Assembly: GCA_021815065.1 (NCBI GenBank) | Contig: JAKAHI010000127.1 | Span: 1-5,205 of the forward strand | DNA length: 5,205 bases | Reading direction: 5' to 3' | Origin: a bacterium | Lineage (GTDB): Bacteria > JAMCPX01 | In this document: piece by piece, positions 1 to 5,205 of the stretch | Position numbering within the stretch: position 1 is the stretch's first letter | Layout of the letters: each line of letters opens with the position of its first letter | Notes under the pieces: generated by a model | What the model was told of the DNA's origin: nothing | Databases searched by the model: none | The model's input: the letters and a program-made list of their open reading frames with translations, nothing else | Made by a program: the position numbers and the translations under genes

Positions 1-1
1 C

Positions 2-286
2 AGGCCCGTAAAAGCGGACGAGGCCTATGCCATGGGACTTGCAAACCGCGTTGTCAAAAACGGTACGGCACGTCAGGAGGCTGAAAAGATTGCAGCAGAG
101 ATCGCAGAGTTTCCCCAGTTATGCATGCGGAACGACAGACTGAGTGCAATAGAACAGTTCGATTACGACTTTGACGAGGCTATGAAAAACGAATTGCGGC
201 GCGGGATGAATTCATTGAATAGCCCTGAGATTACCGAAGGTGTGAATAAATTCAAAAAAGGGAGCGGCAGGCACGGGGTATTTTGA
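2..286 (+). CDS. Enoyl-CoA hydratase/isomerase (crotonase family), C-terminal part only
   Basis: This is the 3' end of a gene that begins before the window; 94 residues are visible before TGA at 284-286. The reading begins RPVKADEAYAMGLANRVV, the usual crotonase segment just after the catalytic core, where a residue series A-x-E-A-x-x-x-G-L-x-N-x-V marks the family. The rest (FPQLCMRNDRLSAIEQF, then a helical tail ending GRHGVF) matches the C-terminal trimerisation helices of crotonases. By family knowledge these cytoplasmic enzymes hydrate 2-trans-enoyl-CoA thioesters in fatty-acid or aromatic-acid beta-oxidation. The acyl-CoA oxyanion-hole glycines and catalytic glutamates lie upstream and cannot be checked, so the exact reaction is unknown. 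The ATG at 32 is internal to the domain and is not the true start. The next gene starts 12 bases after the stop on the same strand. Confidence 0.9.
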   Translation, partial: RPVKADEAYAMGLANRVVKNGTARQEAEKIAAEIAEFPQLCMRNDRLSAIEQFDYDFDEAMKNELRRGMNSLNSPEITEGVNKFKKGSGRHGVF

Positions 287-293
287 AAGGAGG
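287..293 (+). promoter_or_regulatory. Strong Shine-Dalgarno of the protease gene
   Basis: AAGGAGG at 287-293 begins directly after the upstream stop codon and lies 5 bases before the ATG at 299. It is a near-perfect anti-16S match and fixes the protease start. The 12-base gap leaves no room for a separate promoter, so transcription must come through, or from within, the upstream gene. Confidence 0.88.
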
Positions 294-298
294 TTATC

Positions 299-3200
299 AT
301 GAAAAGATTATCCGTAATGCTGGCCATGGTCTTAGGATTATATGGTTGTTCATCTGCAGAGGTAAAAACACCGGACGACTTTAAAGCAAACAAGCTTTTT
401 CTCAAATCAGGTATCGTTGACACGGACGAAACGCCGACATTGCCCATCGTAAAGAACAAACCGCTGCCCCAGGGTATCCGGGAAGGTTACTATATCGTGC
501 AGTTGCAGGTACCAATCACAGGGGCAATGAAACAATCCATTACCCAAACGGGCTTGCAAATACTCAACTATCTGCCGGAAAATGCCTTTATCGTACACGC
601 GGCCGATCCATCGGCACTCGCCAGGATGAGCGCGATAATAACGGTAAAATGGATCGGGTTGTACAAAGCGCAGTATAAGGTTTCTCCGGCCCTGAGCAGC
701 TTTGCAGTGTCGAACAAAGGCAGTCCTATTACCGTGACGATCCAGGTATTCCAGACCGGGAATATCCAGACAGTAATACAGGCCATACATGCTGTATCCG
801 GAAGCATCGTCACCATGAGCGTGACCGGGAGCGGCAGTTTTATACGGGCACAGATTCCATCCGGCCAGATAAATACCATAGCAAACGTCCCCGATGTGCA
901 GTGGATAGAGCCATACAGAGCGCCCGTGCTTATGAATAACGTGGCAACGGACATTATCGGCGCGAGCAACAACAATACATCCATCAATGCAAACGGCGTA
1001 TGGAACGACGGGTATACGGGTGCAGGGCAAGCTGTAGCCATTGCCGACACGGGCCTGGATATCGGCAATACGCAGGGAGGATTTACGTACAACCCTGCGT
1101 ACGGCGATTACGAAACAAACAATGCCGCTGCACCGTTCCATCCCGCATTCACCGGCAAGACCATCCATGCGTATGCACTCGGCAGGACCGGTGATTTCAG
1201 CGACCCTTTTGGACATGGTACACATGTGGCCGGGTCCGTGTTCGGGCATGACACTCAGACTCCTTTTTCAGGTACACCATACTGGGGCTCTGCTTACGGT
1301 GTAAATAATGTGGTATTTATGTCTGTTCTGGATGCAACCGGCGGCCTTGGCGGCTTACCACCTGATCTGGGTACGCTTTTTGGCCAGGAATATACCGATA
1401 CCTTATCTCCAAGGATAGCATCCAATAGCTGGGGCTCGAATGTGAATGGTGCTTATGACACCATGGCAGAGCAGGTGGATACCTTTTTGTGGGACCATCC
1501 CGATATGGTTATCCTGTTTGCCGCGGGCAACAGCGGTGTCGATACAAACGGCGATGGAGTTGTAGATTTGGGTTCTGTCGGCTCTCCTGCAACTGCAAAG
1601 GATGTGATAACCGTGGGTGCGTCCGAGAACCTGAGGCCTGGTATACCGTTCACCTATTATAGTTTTGGTTTTACCGCATACCCTCTCTATTCTGATTTAG
1701 TGGCAGATAATATCAACGGTATGGCTGCATTTTCGAGCAGGGGACCTGCATTGGACGGTCGTATCAAACCGGATATTGTGGCACCGGGTACAGCCGTTAT
1801 TTCGGCACGGTCTCACCAATACCCGTTTAACGATGACTTCCAGAGCGGTGCAAGTAAATGGACAATAACGCCGGTCAATACATGGAAACTTGTAACAGAC
1901 GGTTCCGGTAACAATTATGAGCAGATCGTTTCAAATGGTGGTAACATTACCGGAACCATGGGGCCTTCCACTGCGATCGATATACTGGAATCTATCAATT
2001 CATTCCTATTTTTCACTATTAATTTCAACCTGACAACCACTGACCAATTTACCGTTTATTTTTATGATGCAGACAACACTGTTTCTTTTCCTGTCTTTAC
2101 CTTGAGCAATGCATCCAGTAGTACTCAGTGGCTTATATTTTCAGCACCAATCTCTGCTCAATTTGCCAATCATAATTACGCAATAAATTACAACAGCGCT
2201 AATAATTATGCCATGACCAATACCCAGGCGCAGGGTTTTAATTTTACTTTACAATCTACCAGTTCGGGTACGACTGCAGATACTGCGTATGTGGATATCG
2301 ATAACGTCAGGGTATGCCCTGCGGGATGGGGGATTCTCGGATTGACAACCGCGCTTTCCATAACCTACGGATCCCAGGAAAACGAGAACTATATACTCGA
2401 CGGCGGCACGAGTATGGCAACACCGCTTGCTGCAGGCGCAGCAGCGGACGTAAGACAGGGCATTGTTCAGACCGGCATGTCCGATCCAAGCGCCGCACTG
2501 GTAAAAGCTGCATTGCTCAATGGTGCCGTTGATATGTACCCCGGACAATATGGTACGGGGCAGTATCTGGAAGTGCCTCATGCACCGAACGATGTCGAGG
2601 GCTTCGGCAGGATCAATCTGGTCAACTCGCTTATATCGAGCACGACAAAAAAGATCTACATGCTGGATTACAAGGCAGGTAACGGTCTCACAACAGGCGG
2701 TATGAAGATCAGCTATGTGACAATAAACAATAACAGCGATCCGTTAAAGATGACACTTGTATGGACCGATTATCCATCTACACCTTCTGCGAGTTTGAAT
2801 ATCGTGAATGTCCTGCACTTCAGTATGACAACAACGAACAACACTGTTCTCTATCCGAACGGGTTGTCAGCTTATGACAATATCAATAATGTTCAGCAGA
2901 TAGCCGTACCGTCTCCGCAGACAGGGGTCTATACCGTGTACGTTTCTGGTTATAATGTGCCGCAGGGTACATCTTCGGCAGGTGATCAGCCGTATGCACT
3001 GGTTATGAGCGGTGATATAAAAAGTTTATCAACAGCTCTACCATCCGGCATCGGTGTTTCGCCGTCTTCACTGAACTTTACTGCAACAGCCGGCAGCAAT
3101 AATGGCATAACGCAGGATGTGTCCATAACCAATACGGGGGGGCAGGGCAGTACTCTAAATTGGTCTTTACAGGTTACCACTACAACATGGTTAACAGCAT

Positions 3201-3493
3201 CTCCATCCAGCGGTACTGCACCATCCAACATTGCAGTAACGGTAAATCCGGCTGCTTTAAAGCCCGGAACATATACAGGCAGTATAATCATTACCGCGGA
3301 TAATGCCGTGAATTCACCGCTGACGCTCCCGGTAACACTGACCGTTTCAGCAGCCCCTGCTTCAGGGTCTTCGTCTTCGAAAGGCTGCAGCTGCTCGACC
3401 TCGGGACAGGACGGCCGTTCGGATTTAATATTGGCTTTTATTATGTTGATTGCAGGCTTTGCCCTTATAAAACGCTCTTCCCTGCAATCATAA
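299..3493 (+). CDS. KP-43-type subtilisin-like serine protease lipoprotein with inserted beta-domain, BACON-like domain and MYXO-CTERM-like tail
   Basis: A 1064-residue exported endopeptidase of family S8. MKR followed by a hydrophobic run and LYGC gives a lipobox with lipidated Cys17; Tyr at -2 is slightly unusual, and Ser18 fits outer-membrane sorting. Residues about 60-206 form the propeptide, apparently two I9-like halves. The catalytic residues are all present: Asp250 (IADTGLD), His306 (GHGTHVAG), oxyanion Asn411 (AAGNSG) and Ser705 (GGTSMATP). A Ca-binding-like loop, DTNGDGVVD, lies at 415-423. FSSRGP at 478-483 and GRIKPDIVAPGT at 487-498 are typical of the KP-43 group. Residues about 508-673 are an inserted beta-rich domain absent from the minimal family. 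Residues about 783-907 (LVWTDYP, NNVQ, YNVPQG) match the KP-43 C-terminal barrel, and about 917-1016 resemble a BACON/Ig domain. The tail has Cys1030-Ser-Cys1032, a hydrophobic stretch 1043-1057, then Lys-Arg. All catalytic residues are intact, so an active enzyme is expected; its substrate is unknown. Confidence 0.93.
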   Translation: MKRLSVMLAMVLGLYGCSSAEVKTPDDFKANKLFLKSGIVDTDETPTLPIVKNKPLPQGIREGYYIVQLQVPITGAMKQSITQTGLQILNYLPENAFIVHAADPSALARMSAIITVKWIGLYKAQYKVSPALSSFAVSNKGSPITVTIQVFQTGNIQTVIQAIHAVSGSIVTMSVTGSGSFIRAQIPSGQINTIANVPDVQWIEPYRAPVLMNNVATDIIGASNNNTSINANGVWNDGYTGAGQAVAIADTGLDIGNTQGGFTYNPAYGDYETNNAAAPFHPAFTGKTIHAYALGRTGDFSDPFGHGTHVAGSVFGHDTQTPFSGTPYWGSAYGVNNVVFMSVLDATGGLGGLPPDLGTLFGQEYTDTLSPRIASNSWGSNVNGAYDTMAEQVDTFLWDHPDMVILFAAGNSGVDTNGDGVVDLGSVGSPATAKDVITVGASENLRPGIPFTYYSFGFTAYPLYSDLVADNINGMAAFSSRGPALDGRIKPDIVAPGTAVISARSHQYPFNDDFQSGASKWTITPVNTWKLVTDGSGNNYEQIVSNGGNITGTMGPSTAIDILESINSFLFFTINFNLTTTDQFTVYFYDADNTVSFPVFTLSNASSSTQWLIFSAPISAQFANHNYAINYNSANNYAMTNTQAQGFNFTLQSTSSGTTADTAYVDIDNVRVCPAGWGILGLTTALSITYGSQENENYILDGGTSMATPLAAGAAADVRQGIVQTGMSDPSAALVKAALLNGAVDMYPGQYGTGQYLEVPHAPNDVEGFGRINLVNSLISSTTKKIYMLDYKAGNGLTTGGMKISYVTINNNSDPLKMTLVWTDYPSTPSASLNIVNVLHFSMTTTNNTVLYPNGLSAYDNINNVQQIAVPSPQTGVYTVYVSGYNVPQGTSSAGDQPYALVMSGDIKSLSTALPSGIGVSPSSLNFTATAGSNNGITQDVSITNTGGQGSTLNWSLQVTTTTWLTASPSSGTAPSNIAVTVNPAALKPGTYTGSIIITADNAVNSPLTLPVTLTVSAAPASGSSSSKGCSCSTSGQDGRSDLILAFIMLIAGFALIKRSSLQS
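1826..2317 (+). other. Inserted beta-rich (jelly-roll-like) domain within the protease catalytic domain
   Basis: Protease residues about 510-673 separate VAPGT..ISARS from the ENYILDGGTSMATP nucleophile motif. In KP-43-like enzymes these two motifs are normally some 20 residues apart; here the gap is about 190. The segment opens with NDDFQSGASKWTI and closes with TAYVDIDNVRV, a beginning-and-end pattern typical of MAM/CBM-like beta-sandwich modules that bind carbohydrate or protein. Counted directly, positions 1981-2280 are about 37% G+C, against about 55% at 1741-1800 and 68% at 2401-2460. The fold assignment is an inference from the pattern, not from an alignment. Confidence 0.7.
3386..3490 (+). 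other. C-terminal MYXO-CTERM-like sorting signal of the protease
   Basis: Residues 1030-1064 read Cys-Ser-Cys, a short polar spacer, 15 hydrophobic residues, Lys-Arg, then a six-residue polar end. They follow a Gly/Ser-rich linker. This tripartite layout (Cys motif, short transmembrane segment, basic stop) is the layout of MYXO-CTERM and related tails that are processed by a membrane protease and retained at the surface. The processing enzyme is not in this window, and a plain C-terminal membrane anchor is the alternative. Confidence 0.65.
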
Positions 3494-3512
3494 TCCCGGG
3501 GAATTCTTCAAT

Positions 3513-3626
3513 ATCCTCTCCTTTTAGGAGAGGGCGGAATACCCATGCGGGGCATTGGTCGTGAGGTCTATGATTAGAATAAAGGCAGGAGACCTCATCC
3601 TAGCCTTCTCCTCTCAGGAGAAGGAA
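3513..3626. repeat. REP/BIME-like composite of inverted repeats
   Basis: Two perfect hairpins flank a longer inverted repeat. Hairpin A is CCTCTCC (3515-3521), a 5-base loop, and GGAGAGG (3527-3533). Hairpin B is CCTTCTCC (3604-3611), loop TCTCA, and GGAGAAGG (3617-3624). Between them TGAGGTCT (3562-3569) is perfectly complementary to AGACCTCA (3590-3597). A smaller hairpin with one mismatch, CCCATGC/GCATTGG, sits at 3542-3558. The right half, reverse-complemented, reads hairpin, spacer, TGAGGTCT in the same order as the left half, so the whole is an imperfect head-to-head pair, as in BIMEs or short MITEs. Neither hairpin is followed by a T-run, so they are not typical intrinsic terminators, though they could stabilise the 3' end of the protease mRNA. 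Confidence 0.7.
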
Positions 3627-3637
3627 TAAATAATTAT

Positions 3638-3661
3638 ATTTTTCGGGTTAACCCGAAAAAT
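3638..3661. repeat. Perfect 24-base palindrome overlapping the end of the MITE-like element
   Basis: The 12 bases ATTTTTCGGGTT at 3638-3649 are followed by their exact reverse complement at 3650-3661. The T-run precedes the GC stem and the A-run follows it on either strand, the reverse of the order needed for a terminator. The right half is the left terminal repeat of the element at 3648-3874, and the left half matches that element's right end (3861-3872) in direct orientation. Confidence 0.85.
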
Positions 3662-3689
3662 GCGTTTGAAAAATAAGGAAGTTTATGTG

Positions 3690-3767
3690 ATGAGCGATAA
3701 GCCCGCGTCAAATACAGGTATTCTTCGAAAATCAGATAAGGAAACCATACCGGGTAATAGCATATAA
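3690..3767 (+). CDS. Possible 25-residue small ORF inside the MITE-like element
   Basis: ATG at 3690 runs to TAA at 3765-3767 and encodes a polar, basic peptide (MSDKPASNTGILRKSD...). AAGGAAG at 3675-3681 lies 8 bases upstream and could serve as a ribosome site. Against it, that sequence belongs to a repeated ATAAGGAA box that also occurs where no ORF follows, and the peptide has no recognisable motif or hydrophobic segment. It may be a chance ORF. Confidence 0.15.
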   Translation: MSDKPASNTGILRKSDKETIPGNSI

Positions 3768-3792
3768 ACATACAGAGGACTGAAAGCTCGTT

Positions 3793-3812
3793 TCTATAAG
3801 GAAACTTATAGA
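3793..3812. repeat. 8-bp hairpin with GAAA tetraloop inside the MITE-like element
   Basis: TCTATAAG at 3793-3800 and CTTATAGA at 3805-3812 are perfectly complementary around the loop GAAA (3801-3804), a GNRA-type tetraloop on the + strand. The hairpin contains one of the ATAAGGAAA boxes of the element. No T-run follows, so it is not a terminator. Confidence 0.6.
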
Positions 3813-3885
3813 TATCAGGTGGATCGCGGGATTGAGCGAATAAGTAAATTTCCTTATTGCATTTTTCGGGTTAAAGAGAAAGGGT

Positions 3886-4047
3886 TCATTCATCCAGTTC
3901 GAACTCGTCCTTCATGGCACCGCACAACGGGCATACCCATGTGTCAGGCAGGGCGTCGAACTGCGTACCCGGGGGTATGTTGCCTTCAGGGTCACCCTTT
4001 GCAGGGTCGTATATATATCCGCAGACCATACATCTGTATCTTTTCAT
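3886..4047 (-). CDS. Rubredoxin
   Basis: A 53-residue cytoplasmic one-electron carrier with a single Fe(SCys)4 centre. It reads MKRYRCMVCGYIYDPAKGDPEG and ends with WVCPLCGAMKDEFELDE. The four iron ligands are Cys6 and Cys9 (CMVCGY) and Cys39 and Cys42 (CPLCG). The conserved aromatic and structural positions Tyr11, Tyr13, Gly18, Pro26, Gly27, Phe30, Pro34 and Trp37 are present. Length is the family norm, so the gene is complete with no extension. It starts 4 bases after the flavodiiron gene's TGA on the same strand. No strong Shine-Dalgarno is seen (only GGTGA, inside the end of the upstream gene), which suggests translational coupling. By family knowledge it donates electrons to the flavodiiron partner. 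The 3' end abuts the MITE-like element, and I see no intrinsic terminator after it. Confidence 0.96.
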   Translation of the reverse strand: MKRYRCMVCGYIYDPAKGDPEGNIPPGTQFDALPDTWVCPLCGAMKDEFELDE

Positions 4048-4051
4048 AGGT

Positions 4052-5205
4052 TCACCGTATACCGAGTTCTTGATGTTTTGAAGCTATCTCACTTGCCAGC
4101 CTGTCAATGGCACCGAATGCCTGGGCATCCGGCTTTCCTTTTATCAGCACGGGATCGAGCATCTGTACCTTGAGGTTCGGTATTGTTTTCTGAATGTCCT
4201 CTATCATCCTGCCGCCCCATCCGTAAGAACCGATGATGGAAGCGAATTTTAATTTCGGTCTCAGCGCATTTGCGAGGAAAGCAGCGGATATAACTATCGG
4301 GTGCGCCCCGGTGAGCACGGTCGGTGATCCTATTACCATGGTTGCCGCATCCACGAGGGATATGGCAAGCTTCCCGAGGTCCGTTACCGTCAAATCGAAC
4401 CTTTCTACTTTAATGCCCTGAGCAATCAGCGCATCCGTTAAGTAATCTACCAGCAACTGGGTGCTGCCGTGCATGGATATATAGGGTATGATCACCTCGT
4501 TGCTGACAGCATCGGAGACCCACTGCGTGTGTGATTTTACGATACAGTCTGTATGATTATAGAGAGGGCCGTGGCTTGGTGCGATGATCTCTGCCGGAAA
4601 TTTCCCAAGCCGCTCAAGATGCTTTTTAATGTTTGCCCTGAACGGCATCATCACCTCTGCGTAATACCTTTTTGCAGCCTCGCACACCTTCCATTCTTCC
4701 TCACAATAAAGACCGGATACCGAAAGGTGCGAGCCGAAGAGGTCGCACGTGAACAGAATTTTATCTTCATGGAGGTAGCTGACCATTGTCTCGGGCCAGT
4801 GTACCCACGGCGTGTAGACGAATTCCAGAGTTTTGCCTCCCAGATCAAGTTTGGCCCCGTCTTCCACAATATCGATACGGTCGGCAGGGATATGCAGATG
4901 TTCTACCAGCATGTTTTTTCCCTTTGATGATGCGATGACCTTTGCATGAGTATATTTTTCCAGAACAGCGGGCAGGGAGCCAGAATGATCCTGCTCGGCA
5001 TGGTGAGAGACGATGAAGTCTATATTCTTGACATCCTTGAGATTGTCCATCAGCACCTGCGTCATTGACGGATCCACCGTATCCAGAAGGATTGTCTTGT
5101 CTTTGCCGTAAATCAGGTATGCATTATAGCTTGTACCATCCGGTATCGGGATGAGGGAGTCAAACAGCCTTCTGTCCCAGTCAACCGCCCCGGCCCAAAA
5201 TACAT
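4052..5205 (-). CDS. fprA: Flavodiiron protein (class A), rubredoxin:oxygen/NO oxidoreductase, N-terminus cut by the window edge
   Basis: The frame is open from 5203 to TGA at 4052-4054 and gives 383 visible residues beginning VFWAGAVDWDRRLFDSLIPIPDGTSYNAYLI; about 10 N-terminal residues are missing beyond 5205. The GTG at 5077 is internal and not the start. The N-terminal metallo-beta-lactamase-like domain keeps all diiron ligands (visible numbering): His68-x-Glu70-x-Asp72, His135 (PWVHWPE), Asp154 (FTCDLFGSH) and His211 (PSHGPLY). The C-terminal flavodoxin domain has the FMN phosphate loop SMHGST at 243-248 and the flavin loop GSYGWGG at 325-331. The chain ends after flavodoxin with no fused rubredoxin or reductase domain, which is class A. 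By family knowledge it reduces O2 to water, or NO to N2O, with electrons from rubredoxin, whose gene follows 4 bases downstream. Preference for O2 or NO cannot be read from the sequence. Confidence 0.96.
   Translation of the reverse strand, partial: VFWAGAVDWDRRLFDSLIPIPDGTSYNAYLIYGKDKTILLDTVDPSMTQVLMDNLKDVKNIDFIVSHHAEQDHSGSLPAVLEKYTHAKVIASSKGKNMLVEHLHIPADRIDIVEDGAKLDLGGKTLEFVYTPWVHWPETMVSYLHEDKILFTCDLFGSHLSVSGLYCEEEWKVCEAAKRYYAEVMMPFRANIKKHLERLGKFPAEIIAPSHGPLYNHTDCIVKSHTQWVSDAVSNEVIIPYISMHGSTQLLVDYLTDALIAQGIKVERFDLTVTDLGKLAISLVDAATMVIGSPTVLTGAHPIVISAAFLANALRPKLKFASIIGSYGWGGRMIEDIQKTIPNLKVQMLDPVLIKGKPDAQAFGAIDRLASEIASKHQELGIR

Larger units (their letters stand above)
3648..3874. mobile_element. 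MITE-like non-coding element with 16-base perfect terminal inverted repeats
   Basis: TTAACCCGAAAAATGC at 3648-3663 is exactly repeated in inverse as GCATTTTTCGGGTTAA at 3859-3874. Similarity continues inward: AATAAGGAAGTTTA (left, from 3672) matches the complement of TAAATTTCCTTATT (right, 3845-3858) with one difference, and a further CCCGCG block on the left pairs with CGCGGG on the right. The outermost TTAA is self-complementary, so it may be a 4-base target duplication (element then 3652-3870) rather than part of the repeat. About 220 bases with no transposase gene fits a miniature inverted-repeat element moved in trans. The parent transposon family cannot be named from this window. Confidence 0.7.

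Noticed and set aside
568..1092. 174-codon minus-strand frame with hydrophobic stretches
   Set aside because: Also antisense to the protease; the hydrophobicity is a by-product of the complementary codons and no start context is seen.
407..1249. 280-codon open frame on the minus strand
   Set aside because: It lies entirely antisense to the protease pro-region and catalytic domain, which have clear family motifs. The product is rich in Cys, His, Arg and Tyr with no domain pattern.
3638..3661. Bidirectional terminator for the convergent genes
   Set aside because: The T-run comes before the stem and the A-run after it on both strands, so no U-tract would follow the RNA hairpin.
3673..3857. CRISPR-like array from the spaced ATAAGGAA boxes
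   Set aside because: Repeats are only 8-10 bases, one is inverted, and there are too few units; this fits internal repeats of a mobile element instead.
3819..4049. 76-codon plus-strand frame
   Set aside because: It overlaps the rubredoxin gene, whose four Cys ligands are intact on the opposite strand, and it begins inside the repeat element.
4553..4927. 124-codon plus-strand frame
   Set aside because: Antisense to the diiron domain of the flavodiiron protein; no independent motif.
4052..5077. Flavodiiron gene starting at the GTG at 5077
   Set aside because: The frame stays open upstream to the window edge and encodes the conserved FDP N-terminal sequence (WAGAVDWD, TSYNAYLI), so the start is beyond 5205.

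Overview
The window looks like the chromosome of a Gram-negative, anaerobic or microaerophilic bacterium, most plausibly a deltaproteobacterial-type lineage (Desulfobacterota, Myxococcota or a neighbour). Three things point this way: a class A flavodiiron protein paired with a rubredoxin, a large secreted lipoprotein protease, and a protease C-terminus that resembles the MYXO-CTERM sorting signals. This placement is inference; no rRNA or taxon-specific marker is present.

Layout. Positions 2-286 (+) hold the last 94 codons of an enoyl-CoA hydratase/isomerase (crotonase family). Twelve bases later, behind a strong Shine-Dalgarno, a 1064-residue subtilisin-like protease of the KP-43 type runs from 299 to 3493 (+). 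It has a lipobox, a duplicated propeptide, a complete Asp/His/Asn/Ser active site, a roughly 165-residue AT-rich beta-rich domain inserted just before the catalytic Ser, a KP-43-type C-terminal barrel, a BACON-like Ig domain, and a Cys-x-Cys / transmembrane / Lys-Arg tail.

Positions 3494-3885 are a 392-base intergenic region between convergent genes and are unusually rich in structure. They hold a REP/BIME-like composite of hairpins (about 3513-3626), a perfect 24-base palindrome (3638-3661), and a MITE-like 227-base element with perfect 16-base terminal inverted repeats (3648-3874). Inside that element are repeated ATAAGGAA boxes and a GAAA-capped hairpin.

On the minus strand, a 53-residue rubredoxin (3886-4047) follows a flavodiiron protein (4052 to beyond 5205) by 4 bases. 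The two form an obvious operon in which rubredoxin supplies electrons for reduction of O2 or NO to protect an anaerobe. The flavodiiron start lies outside the window.

No complete new system is evident. The items most worth a second look are the protease architecture (both termini carry membrane-attachment signals, and a foreign-looking domain sits inside the catalytic core) and the non-coding mobile-type element in the intergenic region.
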